Of a stretch of DNA of 64,000 nt, positions 1 to 12,032 are shown piece by piece. The notes beneath the pieces are model-generated. The model saw nothing but the letters and a program-made list of their open reading frames with translations. It was not told the DNA's origin and searched no databases. A program made the position numbers and the translations under genes. How positions within the stretch are numbered: the first letter of the stretch is position 1; every line of letters begins with the position of its first letter. The DNA comes from Petrosia ficiformis (taxonomy: Eukaryota > Porifera > Demospongiae > Haplosclerida > Petrosiidae): assembly GCA_947044365.1 (NCBI GenBank), contig OX345636.1, positions 17,223,115 through 17,287,114 of the forward strand. The letters are read 5' to 3'.

Positions 1-72
1 CGACGACAACATTTAATTAGATGCCAAAAATTTATGAGCCGGCCAACTCCAAAATCCTAGCTACGCCACTTA
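1..72. repeat. End of a dispersed element (GCGTAGCTA-type terminus)
   Basis: The sequence ending TAGCTACGCCACT near 49-61 recurs almost exactly at about 14083-14097, where it also ends a GC-richer block. A shared terminus at two unrelated places suggests the edge of a dispersed transposon. The rest of this copy would lie left of the window, so the family is not identified. Confidence 0.3.
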
Positions 73-639
73 GAATCCCGTATTAATAGCAAAAGGTAAC
101 TCAGTACGGTTCCGTACTCTTCCTTCTCAGAAAAACATTAATAATCATTAATGAGAAATTGAAAATGAATTATTAGACAAAAAATTGCAATCTCATGGTT
201 ACTTGGAATGAATGAATAAAATAAATAAATGAAAACAAAATGTTTAATGCATAAAAAAGGTATAAAGTACTAATAAACATGGAAATGTTAGTCGGTGCAA
301 GTTTTTCATAAGGATTCACCACATAGTGATTGAACCCTAAAAATGATAAAATTTCTGCCTTGCTGTGCTCAGTAGCTTGAGGGCTTTAGTTCACGCTGCA
401 AGGTCGTCCCTATCACTTTAACTGAAAACAAAAGGCAATCAGTTCTTACAAGTCTGGCAAAGGCAAAAATCACAGTTGAGACACACCTGAGAAATTTTCT
501 AAATCTATTCCCTTTCAAATATCCTCTTTGATAATTATAATCAGGAAAACTCCTGTATACAATATATACATGTAGCTTCAGTTAAGTATGTATATATGAG
601 CCAGAGCTAGATAAAGGAATTAAGAAAAGATGCATTCCT
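73..639. other. Non-coding stretch, nothing recognised
   Basis: AT-rich sequence with stops in all frames and no exon-like segment, homology to the receptor family or obvious repeat. Confidence 0.4.
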
Positions 640-676
640 CCTCCTGGGGTTATTGATTTTCAATAACCCCAGGAGG
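640..676. repeat. Perfect 16-bp inverted repeat with 5-nt loop
   Basis: Left arm 640-655 (CCTCCTGGGGTTATTG) is the exact reverse complement of right arm 661-676, with loop 656-660. The arms are GC-richer than the surroundings. It could be a fold-back element relic or a transcribed hairpin; no flanking target duplication is visible. Confidence 0.75.
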
Positions 677-1092
677 ACAAATTTGCAACATGATCATGAA
701 GAGGTTATTGAGCATGCTAAGAATGTGTTCATTCAAAATGAAGTCTGACCTGAGTCAGCAAGAGCCAGTGGAGTGTCGTTTGAAATAGATAACCCTGATG
801 ACTGGGTATTAGAAATATTTATTAAAGACTATGGGTTTCAACCAAGTAATTTACATCTATATTTGCTGTATAATCCTAAGGTTGTATGCATTATAGTTAA
901 ATAATCTTACTATAGTGTATTATATACTCACTACATATAGGGATTTGCAAAAATGATGAATTGAAGAGGTATCTTCTACAAAGACTTAATTTTAAGTACT
1001 TGTGTTATTCTCATAAATTAGGTTTCAGATATTGATGAAGTATTTATAGAAAGTGAAAAAGTGTCTGTACCACAAGAACAAAATAAACAATA
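677..1092 (+). pseudogene. Possible decayed coding remnant, unrecognised
   Basis: On the plus strand two short stretches read like protein: about 698-865 (frame broken by a TGA near 747; contains NPDDWVLEIFIKDYG) and, after an intron-like gap ending TTTCAG near 1026, a segment ending at a TAG near 1092 (DIDEVFIESEKVSVPQ). I do not recognise a family. Chance open frames in AT-rich DNA are an alternative. Confidence 0.2.
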
Positions 1093-1099
1093 GGATTTT

Positions 1100-2420
1100 T
1101 CACTTATAATGCTACTGACTATTTTCTGAATTATATTACTTTACCTCCTCATACAACCCAAAATGGCAATAGTCAGGAAATGTAATTAATGTAACAGAGT
1201 TTTTATGTTCAATTGAAAAAAGCATGTGCCACTTGCTAGATGGCCTGGTATGTTACAGTGATCCAGTTCTAGAATGTCCCTTTTGCAACAAGAACATGTT
1301 TAGACTAAACACTTTGAATTTGAAACATTTCATACAACAAACCACATTCTTCAGGAATGAAGTATAAATTTTCAGGTATGCCACCAGGAGTCTCGGCATT
1401 ACATGACTGTCTAATATAGGATAATTCCTATTCTATCTAGCTCACTTTGAATTAAATGTCCAAAAACAGAATCAGAGTGGTTCACTAATATGATGTATAA
1501 AATAAATTATAGGTTATGCTAGCACTATATACAGTTCAATGCCGATCAACTTACACATGATAAGAACAGAATCATCAAATGAACCCCATGTCTGAAGCTC
1601 CTAAATGGAAATATTAATATTATTTTATGCAATGTATTGCTATACACATTCACACATCCTCACACATATACAAAAGAATAGTATCTACTAGTCAGTAAGA
1701 TTTGTTCTGAGAAATGACCACAATGATTCAATATAATTATATAATATATATACATCAATACAACCATGGATTGTTATTCTAAATGGTTTCAACTTGTCAT
1801 ATAACTATCTATTTAGCGAAATGAAATTTGGACCCTTTCAATATAGGGTAGGAAATAAAAATCATCATTGCTATACTGTACACTACATGCATGATTATAT
1901 GCATGCACTTCACTTCTATAAACTTCACGCTTCAACCTCTTCCTTGATCTCTCCTGAGAAGCTTGCAGATGCAAGAGTGCAAGAAGCATCATTACAGTGT
2001 CTCTAATATATAGAATGGAGGTACACAAAAATAATTACAATAATATTAAAATATTTGAAATATAAAATATTATGACTTGTATTCTAAAAAATAAACAATG
2101 AGTAACAAGTAATCTATAACACAATAGTGAACTTGAACGTTGAATTTCCTTCTTTATTTTAATATAGTGAACCTGAATGTTGAATTACCTTCAATATGAT
2201 TATAATGTGTCACAAAGGATCTGTTTACTGAAACAGTTATGATTCCTACTGTGAAGGACTAAGAGAACTACCTAGAACATTTTAATTAAGACATTGTTTA
2301 TTGTTATTATAATTCACTGTTACAATAAGTGATATATATATATACTATCCCATTTGAATGTTGTAATAATAATTTTTGCAACTATTAATAGTTTTATGAT
2401 ATCGAGAAACGTACGTATGC
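1100..2420. other. Non-coding stretch
   Basis: AT-rich DNA with short TA runs near 1735-1752 and 2333-2344. Short open frames at 1794-2028 occur on both strands without splice context or recognisable content, so I call no gene. Confidence 0.4.
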
Positions 2421-2426
2421 AACTAG

Positions 2427-2782
2427 ATCCAGGGCCACTTACATAGCCAGAACAACAGTAACTGTTAGATTTATAGGCTATACCATAACGTGTTACTGGA
2501 GTTAGTCAATATCCAACTCTAAAAAAAATCATGGTGAATGTAAAACACACGCATGCAGGTTTTAAAATAATGCTAAATCAATACACAAACACACTGTAAT
2601 ATTTTGGAATGCACGTTATGCAATAATGTGCATTCAAACAAATCACTCTCTTCTACCTGTAACTAGATCCAGAGCATCTGCTCCACCCAAACCATCCACA
2701 GCTGTAATAGTGTGGATAGTAGTACACTGAAGCTGTATTGGCTTGCCATGAGGTAGTGTAAGCTTGAGCAGAATAACAAACT
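2427..2782 (-). pseudogene. Orphan EMI-domain fragment (two exons, second with a stop)
   Basis: Exon 2657-2782 encodes the first half of an EMI domain (VCYSAQAYTTSW near the start, GWSRCSGSSYR at the end) and matches gene B exon 38520-38651. It has an AG acceptor and a GT donor. The next exon, from 2518 downward, reads LTPVTRYGIAYK then SYCCSGY, matching gene B exon 38113-38213 including the EMI CC-G-Y motif. An in-frame TGA lies at 2505-2507. Neither a signal-peptide exon upstream nor further exons toward position 1 are visible. It is therefore a separate, truncated copy of the receptor 5' end lying downstream of pseudogene A. Confidence 0.75.
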
Positions 2783-3386
2783 CTGAAACATAAAAATGAT
2801 ATAATATTAATAATATAATTATATATGAAAATATTTTATTGTATATAATAAGACACAAAGAATTTGTGATATATGTAATAATTGTTAGACTTATAGTTCA
2901 CTGGGTAAATAATAAAAATTATTCATGCAATGGGGGACCCTAGTTCACTGTGGGGATCCCAATTTCTCTAAGGTTTTTGTAATCCAGGATACATATATCA
3001 CTAGCTAATTAATAACCCCCCGTCCCTATTTCTCTAGGGATTTACGGATGGGGATCCCAAATTCAAGGGGTCCCTATTTAACCCTGACACCGGTACCATT
3101 TGAGGTACACCGGAAATTTGTGCAGTATGTAATTATTATAATTATGTGCGTGGGTGGATTTACGGATAATTGATAACCAACTTTATCATCTCATGTTACC
3201 ATTATATTATACCTTGTGGGGTAGACCAAAATACTCAAACACAAATTAGAACACAATGGTAAACCAGACTTTGTAGGGATGCAATAGAAAAAAAACACCG
3301 GTTGTGTTTGAGACAGCATGTTCAAAGTGAGGATGCTGACAAAATTTGGGGGGCACAACAAAATATGGGATGTGCCCCTTCCCACA
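2783..3386. other. Non-coding spacer with repeated segments
   Basis: Contains several GGGGATCCC-type words (2940-3080). A segment at about 3210-3320 (GTAGACCAAAATACTC, TTGTGTTTGA) recurs near 60800-60870, so it is part of a dispersed repeat. No coding signal is seen. Confidence 0.35.
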
Positions 3387-3439
3387 TTAAGCATGCATGG
3401 AGGCTAAAAAGTAATTCCCCAAAGGTCTACTCAAGTTCT

Positions 3440-5333
3440 TATGCAATGCTGCTGTAAGTGTTTGTTCAATAGATTTTGCCTGTGGTATTGGGGTATCTTG
3501 AACACTAGAAAAGAGAGCATCAAATGCTGAGTGCAGACAATCAATAAAACAAATATCACTGCCATTTATATCATCAAGTGTTTCTAATAATTTGGTTATG
3601 GAAGATGATTTGTCATTTGTAAGTTGTGTATATGAATCAACAAACAAAGTTCTGTTGCTGGTTAGTAAAGTTGTTGTAATTTACAGAACTATTGTTGAGC
3701 ACATCAAAGAAACTATTTTTGGTATTTTCAAACCGCTCCGATGATTCATTAAGTGATGCTGAAATCTGTTGAATGTATGATTCAATGTTGGCTGTATTAA
3801 AACATGTGTGTGAAAAATTGTCATTATATTGCACTGTCTGTCTATTGCGAGAGGACACGTGACTCCCTAAAATATCTTCAAGAATTGTCTGTGCTAGTCT
3901 ACTGTATATAAACTCTTTAGGTCTGTCAAAGTTGATGACAATGTTGATTTGATGTGATTGACCGGCATATTCATAAATAAAATTTACAGGGAAGGCAATG
4001 GGTGTAGACGTGATTAAAAGAGTAGTGAATGTTACATTTTTTATGTCTGCAATTTTCTCAGAGTCACTTAAAACACCTACTACATTAATGATCAAAAAAT
4101 TCTGTTTCCTGTAAAATTTTATCTTTGGCCTGTTTTTTGATATTCAAGTTTATGTATGTACTTTGAAGTGCATTATCAACAATTTGAAATTCTTGATCTA
4201 CTGCTTGTAGTTTTTTATATATTCTTGTCATTTCAACCTCAGAAATGGTGAAATTTGCTTTTGCGTCAATATAGGCTTTATACTTCAATGAAAGACTGTT
4301 TTCTAAATTTGCTAAAGCCTCTAGCATATTGTCTCGGCACTCCAAATTATTTATCAAACAGCTAAGATTTTGAACACACTCGCTGCATAGATCTTCCATA
4401 CAACACTCAAGATTCCAGCAAACGATAAGAAGTGATAATTTGAATATGTTGATATGCTGCTATAGATACTGACTGAAAGCCAAGATGGTAGCAGATCTTT
4501 AATACTTTCCAGAAATGTAGTGGACAGGTAATCAAATGTGAGGAGGTTTTGAACATCATATTCAATAGTCATGTTTGTCTCAACACACTGAAAGCTTTCC
4601 TTTTCACAACTGAAACACCGCTCTGACAGTATATCTGACATTGTTGGGAGAGAAGCTTTAAATGACGATGAACTGCTTTGTACATCAATGCCAGCTATCG
4701 ATAACGGCAAATTTAGAGTACGACCACCAATGAATACTACACCCTTCAATATGAACTCTGTTTCTCCCTCGGCTGAAAACCAATGACAAGAAGAGAAGAA
4801 GGAAAGTTTAGAAATACATTGTGCTGATGACATGAATAGACTGTTGCTACCGCAACCTAATCCAAGTTGACCATCACTTAATTCCAAAGCCTGGAAATAA
4901 TTGTTATCTTTTTTCCTAGATGAGTCCGAGGATGTTACGAGTACTACTGAATTTTCTGGTTTATGAAAGTTATTTTTAGGTTCTATATTATAATGAACTT
5001 AAAACAACCCAGGTTCATTGGGATGTAAAGTATAAACAACAGTAGTACTGTCATCTGTTGGGATAAACTTTTGAGTTTCTTCACTGACAATATTCAAGGC
5101 AGAAATATTAGTAACAGTAAGAGTGAGTTCTCTTTCAATTTGTGGTGAGGAAGTGATTGAAACATCGAAATCAGTGTTTGTTCTCAATACTGGTATAGAT
5201 GGTATTTGAAGGAAACCAGTTTCACATATCTCTCCAGTATGGAATGTACCTTCACAGTGACACTGGAATCTTCCTTCATCATTAACAGAGCAAATTCCCG
5301 GAGCACATACATTATTGCCACATACCTCATTTT
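3440..5333 (-). pseudogene. Copy A fused ectodomain block (deletion joins two exons)
   Basis: From 5333 downward this matches gene B exon 12: the EGF module, then the unique region beginning RTNTDFDVSIT. A CAA-to-TAA change gives a stop at 4997-4999 and further frameshifts follow. Near 4400-4425 homology jumps directly to the middle of gene B exon 14 (around 22510), skipping the equivalent of about 3.4 kb, including the exon 12 end, exon 13 and the exon 14 start. It continues in fragments (coiled region, then [12 protein letters not shown]) to about 3440, where homology ends before the Ig domains. Confidence 0.85.
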
Positions 5334-5634
5334 CTAAAAATATTTAAATAAATGAATAAGCATAGAATATTTCTCTTGCAGAGATGGCTACAGATGCATA
5401 GTGCAATTACTCTTTTACATAAAGTAATTAATATCTACTGTTTGGTTATACAAGGTTATGGGTATATAATTACCACAATATATTAAAGATTACCATGGCA
5501 ATTGCCCATGCACCTTTGTATAATCCCTTTAAGTATTAAGTTTAACAAGTATTATATTTAATAATGCATCCCTATAATTTTTGACTATACAATAGTATAA
5601 TTACAATGACTACGATAACTTTTTGACAACATAC

Positions 5635-6008
5635 CAATGCACACAGTTATATTTGTCCATTCTACAGCTCCATTATCAGCTAAATTACATGTTTCTAATG
5701 ATTCTATAGAGCCCAGATTGTCATTAACATGATATCCTTGTTCACATATTATTACACAGCTTTGTGTGTATTAAGACATGGTAGTGTAACTAGGGCATTT
5801 TCTGGTGCAGTAAGCTGTTCACATCGTAATGGACGACAAAGAGTAATTTCCCCACTCCATGTGTGATCTGATTGACATGTACGAATGTAAGAATCAGTCA
5901 GATTATAACCGGGATCACAAGTAAATGTGCAACTTTCATCAGTTGTTTGAGGACCAGTACACGATATTTCACCATTCAAAATATTGGGAATCGGTATGCA
6001 ATGATCTC
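5635..6008 (-). pseudogene. Copy A CCP (sushi) exon with 4-bp deletion
   Basis: Matches gene B exon 27240-27617 (two CCP modules; conserved [12 protein letters not shown] and HTWSGEI). It is 374 bp against 378 bp. The bases encoding LNEYTQS in B are shortened by four (around 5766-5770), which shifts the frame and destroys the second CCP. The splice acceptor (after 6008) and donor (before 5635) remain. Confidence 0.85.
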
Positions 6009-7291
6009 CTGTTGAGTTAAAGAGTTAAAGGAAAATACATGAGTTAAGAGATAACAATTGTGTCTGTCAAAAACTGATAACCACATAAACTATGATTACA
6101 AATGTATTTATGTGTCAAATTACTTACATAATGAATTATATAATTAGGAGTGCAAGACAATGTCACTCAGATCTGAGAGCAATTAGCAACATAATTACAT
6201 AATCACAAATATTATTGTAATAACACAGTTCAATGATGATAATTGTGTTTTATCAATTTGGTCTTCTCCTATGTCTAGAAATGACTCTTGTTATTACAAA
6301 TACTACAACAACTCACAATGAAAAGCGAAACAAAATTTGCACTGGCTGCAGGTACATTTCTTGTCATGATTAGTGATGCACTGATAAGAGATTTTACAAT
6401 ATTTTGATAAACCAGTAATTACTTTAGACGTGCATGTACTGATAATCAATATGGATCTGATTTTATGCCTCCATGTACCTTATGGTTTCTGATTCTTTCA
6501 ATGAAAATGAGCATTTTCTCAATAATTATAAGTATCACAAAGCCAATTATTTATGTTATAATCACAACATGACACTATTAGTACACTTGTCACAATATCA
6601 GTTACATCTTTCAGAAATAACCGATACAAATAATAGAATAGTGGTGGATAATAATCAATACTGATTGCAAATCACATTATTTGTGCATCATTAGAGCTGA
6701 GCGATAGTGCATTTTTCACTATTGCGATAGTGTTAGACCCAATATTCACGAATTAGGATCTGTTGATTTTATATATACTTTATATATTTTATATATTTTA
6801 TATTTTAGTTAGTTAACTGTAATTAGTGTATAGTTTAATGTCATAATGTTAATACATGATTTTACCTTTTCTTCCAGAAATGTACGTTATCATGTAAAAT
6901 TTAAGAGATAAAAAGCTGAAAACATTTGCTCCACCTACTACACTGATTAGTTTTGGCAGTTATATAACGTCTACTTGAACTCTACCCAGTTTTCAGTGGC
7001 TCTCAGAACAAAATAGTTAATAGAAAGCCCCCAGTCAATCATTTCTCATGGAGTGGTAGGGGTGGGTGACATTAGGTCGTAACTACATGCATAAAATACT
7101 GTCCTGTTGGAGGTCTTGATATACAAAGCTTCCCCTTATATATATAGTACCTCTTACTGTTCAATACATTGTAAAATCAGTTGTTAAAGTTATAGTTTCA
7201 AGAAATAGATTACTTCTAAATGACATGAAATATGAGAAAACAAACTAGAACTTCTTGTATTTGAATATCACTGTATAAACGAAGCTGTTAA
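6009..7291. other. Copy A intron, homologous to gene B intron
   Basis: Non-coding. About 7085-7290 aligns with gene B intron sequence around 28290-28500 (for example GGAGGTCTTGATATACA), confirming that the A and B loci duplicated with their introns. The alignment breaks at a TTAA where an element is inserted. Confidence 0.5.
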
Positions 7292-7833
7292 TTAATTAAC
7301 CTTTAGATAGCTGAGCATGTTTTTGGCAATGCTTCTCATTTCCAAAGCTGCTGGCTCTGCTGCAGATATTTCCACCATTGTTCACTTTCTATACCCCAAA
7401 CCTGGCTCCTTTTCTGACATGGAGTACTACTTTTATCAAACTGTTTATTGGGACTTGAAATTAAATTTCCAAAACACTTTGTCAAATGCAGTGTTCTCCT
7501 TCTTTTGACAACATCAGGGGCAAACAAAATGACCCCACTACATGTCGGTACCAGCTATACCCACAGTATTGGGTTTTCCAGCAAGAGAAATGTCTCAGCT
7601 ACCCACCAAATTTGAACACTCATCAACGTGGGGACAGCCACTTTAAAATTCTCACCATATTTAGGGCAAACGGTAAGCGAAAAACCATCGACTTTTTTAG
7701 TAATTTTCTTTGGCTTATCATCACTGAAATCACATTTCAAGTGCTTCGTCAAAGCTAAGAATGCACTCCTAAGTGCATAAGGGTAAAATGTCACAGATAT
7801 GTGGCATCGATCCTCAAAGCATTATTAATTAAC
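7292..7833. mobile_element. TTAA-targeting small transposon, copy 1 (piggyBac-like MITE)
   Basis: About 540 bp between TTAA at 7288-7291 and TTAA at 7834-7837. The homologous site in gene B, around 28494-28502, has a single TTAA with matching flanks (GATGTTAAAGTACA), so it looks like an empty site. The interior matches, in reverse orientation, the element at 23891-24436 (shared core around CTCAGCTACCCACCA). The ends carry TTAATTAA with CCTTTAGA-like sequence. There is no transposase, so it is non-autonomous. The piggyBac assignment rests only on the TTAA target. Confidence 0.65.
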
Positions 7834-8024
7834 TTAAAGTACAGCTCAGTTACAATAATGTGCAATGATGAGTATGTGGATGCATATGTACATATGTGTA
7901 TGTACATGTATGTTTGTGAAAATTATAATGTGTATGTTTGTTTGTGAAACATATCATGAACACAAATATCTAGCAATCACTGCTGCAATTATTTAATTAA
8001 AGTACAAATTACTAATCGCCTCAC

Positions 8025-8147
8025 CAAAACAGGAATGTGCATCTATTTCAAGTGTGTAGCCATTGTGACACTGACAGTGATAAAAACCATATTCATTAAT
8101 ACACAAATGATTACACTCAGCATTTTCATTTGCACACTAGTCAATAT
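8025..8147 (-). pseudogene. Copy A EGF exon with premature stop
   Basis: A 123-bp phase-1 EGF exon matching gene B exon 29013-29135 ([17 protein letters not shown] conserved). The expected DIDEC start reads DID-stop-C, a GAG-to-TAG change at 8136-8138. The six cysteines downstream are intact. Confidence 0.85.
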
Positions 8148-8342
8148 CTGTGGCAAAACAAATTGAGCATGTTAATGTAATGTGGCACAAGAGGTTAAAT
8201 AAATTATTATAGCTAATTGAATTATATATGTTTACATAACAATACTTCAAAATTGTACTTTATGTCATATCAGCATTAGCAAAAACAGAATGATGAGATG
8301 AATGGACATTGGAATAAGTTAATGAATGGTTTTTACTCCTAC

Positions 8343-8440
8343 CTATGCATGTCTTGTTATCTTGATGTAACAGAGTGAAACCACTTGGGCAAGAGCATTC
8401 AAAATATCCAGGATGTTTTCACAACCATCACCATCAATGA
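8343..8440 (-). pseudogene. Copy A truncated EGF exon
   Basis: The 3' part of an EGF exon matching gene B 29544-29669 (CSCPSGFTL) is present, with a 1-bp loss near 8423. The 5' part is missing. Just past the break the sequence (GAGAAAGAGTGT) matches gene B intron sequence around 30081, so a deletion equivalent to about 450 bp in B removed the exon start and its acceptor. Confidence 0.8.
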
Positions 8441-9008
8441 GAAAGAGTGTAAGTAAGTAAATCATAATTACATTTTCTTCAAAATAATATCTACATTTAA
8501 ACACTCAATATTAGGCCACTGTATATAAAACTACAATTACATTAAGCATATAGGTGGAACAATAGTTGCTCTTCCATGATAATTAGTTGGTTTTCTGTAA
8601 CACCTGTCTGAATAGAGAGTATTGAAATGGACATACATGGTGACAATTAGCATATGCATTTGTCAAATGACACCTGTTATCAAATAATGTTTCAGTACAA
8701 AGGCTTCTTCAGCTAGAAGTAGAATAACTATATATCCCCTTCAGGCAAAAGTGTTCTTTTATAAATTGTGTTACTACATGTTCCAAGAAACCCATAATGG
8801 ATACAATGAACGCAATAAGGATGAGTTTGAAATTACATTATTACAAAACAGTTATAACAAATAAATAAGTATGCATTATAGTTTTCAAATACATTGAGGT
8901 AGTTAATTAGTTTCAAAACTGTGCCGGGACTTTAGATTATGCAAAGCAAATAATTTTACTTAGCAATTTAATATCAGAATATTAAACAGGTAATATATTC
9001 ATCCATAC

Positions 9009-9128
9009 CTTCACAGGAATGTGTATTAACTAGTGTGTATCCATCATAACACGAGCAGTTATATCCACCTTTTGTGTTATAACAGGTATGATCACAGTGG
9101 TGCGTGTTATTTGTACATTCATCACGAT
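9009..9128 (-). pseudogene. Copy A EGF exon, open
   Basis: A 120-bp exon with intact acceptor and donor encoding an EGF module (DRDECTNNTHHCDHTC then GYTLVNTHSCE). It matches gene B exon 30664-30783 and no lesion is visible. It belongs to a broken gene, so it is classed as pseudogene. Confidence 0.8.
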
Positions 9129-10156
9129 CTGCAGGAATCATTATACAAATAATGTGAATGACTTTTCATAAATTTTAAACAAACGTCTATATTATACTTA
9201 TAATAATTATGAATGTACTTAAAATTTCATGTGCATGAAAGGCAAATTTAGTACATGGGTGTAAACCAAAACAGCTTATTTCACACACACACACACAAAA
9301 AAAACATTTAACATAGATGTACATGTATATTGCAAGCAGTATGGCAAATTGTGATTATTTGGTAACAGTGATATATATTAAATTAAACTCAAAACATTGT
9401 ACATATAATGCAAAATAATGAATAAAAAAGTGCAGCTATTAGAATTGATGTAAGTAAACAAGAAAATGAGGACTGTAGCACAGTCACAAGCTCTTCAAAT
9501 ATACACATAGAAATACTTAGTATGATAAATCGTGATGTACCAATGAGAGATTCTACCAATATTCTAATAATTAAAATTAAACCAATAATTCCTTAAGATA
9601 TGTACTGATAACTGATATGAATCCAATCTACCTTCTGGTTTCTGATTTCCTTTCAATGAAAATGAGGTCAGTAATTTTGAGTATGATAAAAGCAATTAAT
9701 GATGTATAATCACAAAAAATGACATATTATCAGTAGTTGTTAGCTACTATATCAGTTTCCATCCTTCAGATACCAATACTAGAAATAATGGCAGATAAGA
9801 ATCAACACTGACCCCTGATCATATTATTGGTGCATTACCAAGAATGTGCTGATGTCATCTGTGGTATAGCACAAACTGTGATTTTTAAATTATACAATAC
9901 TAAATAGCTACCACCCAATCAATACTAGCAAAAGTAAAATGGCGGATACTTATATAATGATGAATATTATGTGTTCATTATATACACAAAAGATATACAT
10001 TTTACATTATCGTTGTTGCATATTATATAAATTATATTCATAAGTATGTTGTTATACATTAAAGGCACCTGCAGTATATACAGTATAAACCACTGTTTAC
10101 AAATACCATGACTAAGCAATATAGTCCATTTGCATAGTAAAGAAACCTGTACTAAC

Positions 10157-10279
10157 CTGTACATCCTCTATGATCTTCTAGTAGTAAGTATCCCATCTGA
10201 CAAGTACAGTAATATGAACCAATGGTATTATGACAATAATTATCACACTGTCCATTTACCGACAAACATTCATTAATAT
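10157..10279 (-). pseudogene. Copy A EGF exon, open
   Basis: A 123-bp exon with acceptor and donor encoding an EGF module ([16 protein letters not shown] then [13 protein letters not shown]), nearly identical at its C-terminal half to gene B exon 31644-31766. A (GT)n run lies in the intron just upstream, as in gene B. Confidence 0.8.
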
Positions 10280-10284
10280 CTGGA

Positions 10285-10320
10285 GAGAATGTGTGTGTTT
10301 GTGTGTGTGTGTGTGTGTAG
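10285..10320. repeat. (GT)n microsatellite
   Basis: Alternating GT tract in the copy A intron; the homologous intron in gene B has a similar tract at 31778-31812. Confidence 0.8.
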
Positions 10321-11199
10321 CCATAAGAGGAAGATAATATATGCTGTGTACAAGCAGTGTTTATTGCAGAAATTAAATTAAAATTTTATAATATTATATG
10401 CAGTTTACACATTGTTTTCCCGAATGTGATACTTCTGCTTATATTAATATAAGCTTAACAGTTATGTAACCACAGTGGCACTATTTTGTAGTAGAAAATA
10501 AAATAAAATAATATATAATATTATACTCATATACCATGGTTAATAGTTGTAATCTATTTTTGACAGAATACTGGTGAATCACAAGAAAATGTGCTCACTT
10601 TTAAAAGATGTAAACAAGTATTAATTGGATAATACATTACTTTATATATACACACTGTACTGTAATAAAATATAGAGTAATATATTCTATATTTATTAGA
10701 GTACACACAACTCGACTGTGTTCTCTAATTGTTTTTGGCTTTGCCTCGGCCCATTAGAGTACAGTTAGTTGTAGTCCAGCATACACATACATAATTTACA
10801 TTTACATAAGTATAATTATTATACTTATCTATGGTAAAAATGTGTACATTATACTATATGCGTATTATTTAGAGGTCTATATGCGTTATATAAATAGATG
10901 ATTTAGGGAACATTGCTTTAATATCTTCTTGGTTCAGTTTTGAACATTTCTTCAAAGGCTTAAATCATCGTAGTGATTCCACTCTTTTCATTTCATCATC
11001 AAGCATTGTTCTAAAATTTCCAAACATAGTATCATTGAAGGAGTTGACATCATGCATTTCATTACAATTGTAAAATGCTTGAAACAACAAACTAGACAAC
11101 ACAAACATTTTGGTGAGTATTCCATACAGTCTTTCTTGTGAACCTCCGAAACATACTTACCCATCCAATAAGTCACAAAGACGCATTTCTAACAAAGAG

Positions 11200-11830
11200 A
11201 GGAGCAACATAGAGAAGAAATGAGATTTGAAAAGAAGAGGAAATGATATAAAGAGGAGTATCATAGAGAAGAAATGAGATATGAAGCAGTAGAAGCATGT
11301 GGAGTGGCAAAGGAGAAGTGGTCAGATATTTTAGCACCACCATTGACTGATAAGGCACAACAAGTTTATAATACTTTGAGCAGTGAACTTTCAAAGGACT
11401 ATGAGAAGGTGAAGGAAGAAGTATTCCAGCATTATGCTATAAATGAGAAGACTTATAGCTAGAGATTGCATTCTACAAGGCCTAAGGAGAATGAAGCACC
11501 ATGGTGCTATAACTGTGATGGAAATTAAAGGGACATATATCAAGACTGTGTACAGCACCTTCTACCAGTTATAAGAAGAGGACGTAGCAAAGTGAGGATT
11601 TCTAGGTCAAGGCACTGTTGAAAGAAAGACGGTGAATGACATTTTACTTGACACAGGATAACTCTGGGACTTTGGTCAGAAGTGACTTGGTGGACAAGAA
11701 GAAGCTTCTGGAAGAAGCAATCACAATTCAGTTTGTTCGTGGAAATACAGTGTGGTATCCATTGGCTGAGGTAGAAGTACAAGTGGAAGGAAAGCTTCTC
11801 ATCTAGAATCTTGTTATCTTAGCCTATTTA
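11200..11830 (+). mobile_element. Decayed retroelement gag/protease relic
   Basis: Plus strand, opposite to copy A whose intron it occupies. 11274-11460 encodes a gag-like helical segment (WSDILAPPLTDKAQQVYNTL, then YEKVKEEVFQHYAINEKTY), similar in style to gag/SCAN-type capsid segments of Ty3/gypsy-like elements. A stop is followed by a partial zinc knuckle (CYNCDGN). Near 11635-11680 an aspartyl protease signature (ILLDTG) is followed, after a frameshift, by GTLVRSDLV. No reverse transcriptase or LTR is seen. It is a multiply broken fragment; the superfamily assignment is inference. Confidence 0.65.
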
Positions 11831-11939
11831 AGTGACTTATTATTTAACACAAATAATTATGATTTTATAAACAGTATTATGTAGTTTTACCATAGCAGTG
11901 AGAGTTCTGTATAGTATTACTTATTATAAGAAGTCTTAC

Positions 11940-12032
11940 CAATATTACAAGAATCTCCAACCCATCCAGACTGACAGGTACAAGTGTTTGGAGCAGTGCA
12001 ATTACCGTATTGACACCCCTGAGTGCAGTTTG
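11940..12032 (-). pseudogene. Copy A EGF exon, open
   Basis: A 93-bp symmetric phase-1 exon encoding a compact EGF/laminin-like module (NCTQGCQYGNCTAPNTC then CQSGWVGDSC). It matches gene B exon 37637-37729; splice sites are intact. Confidence 0.8.
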
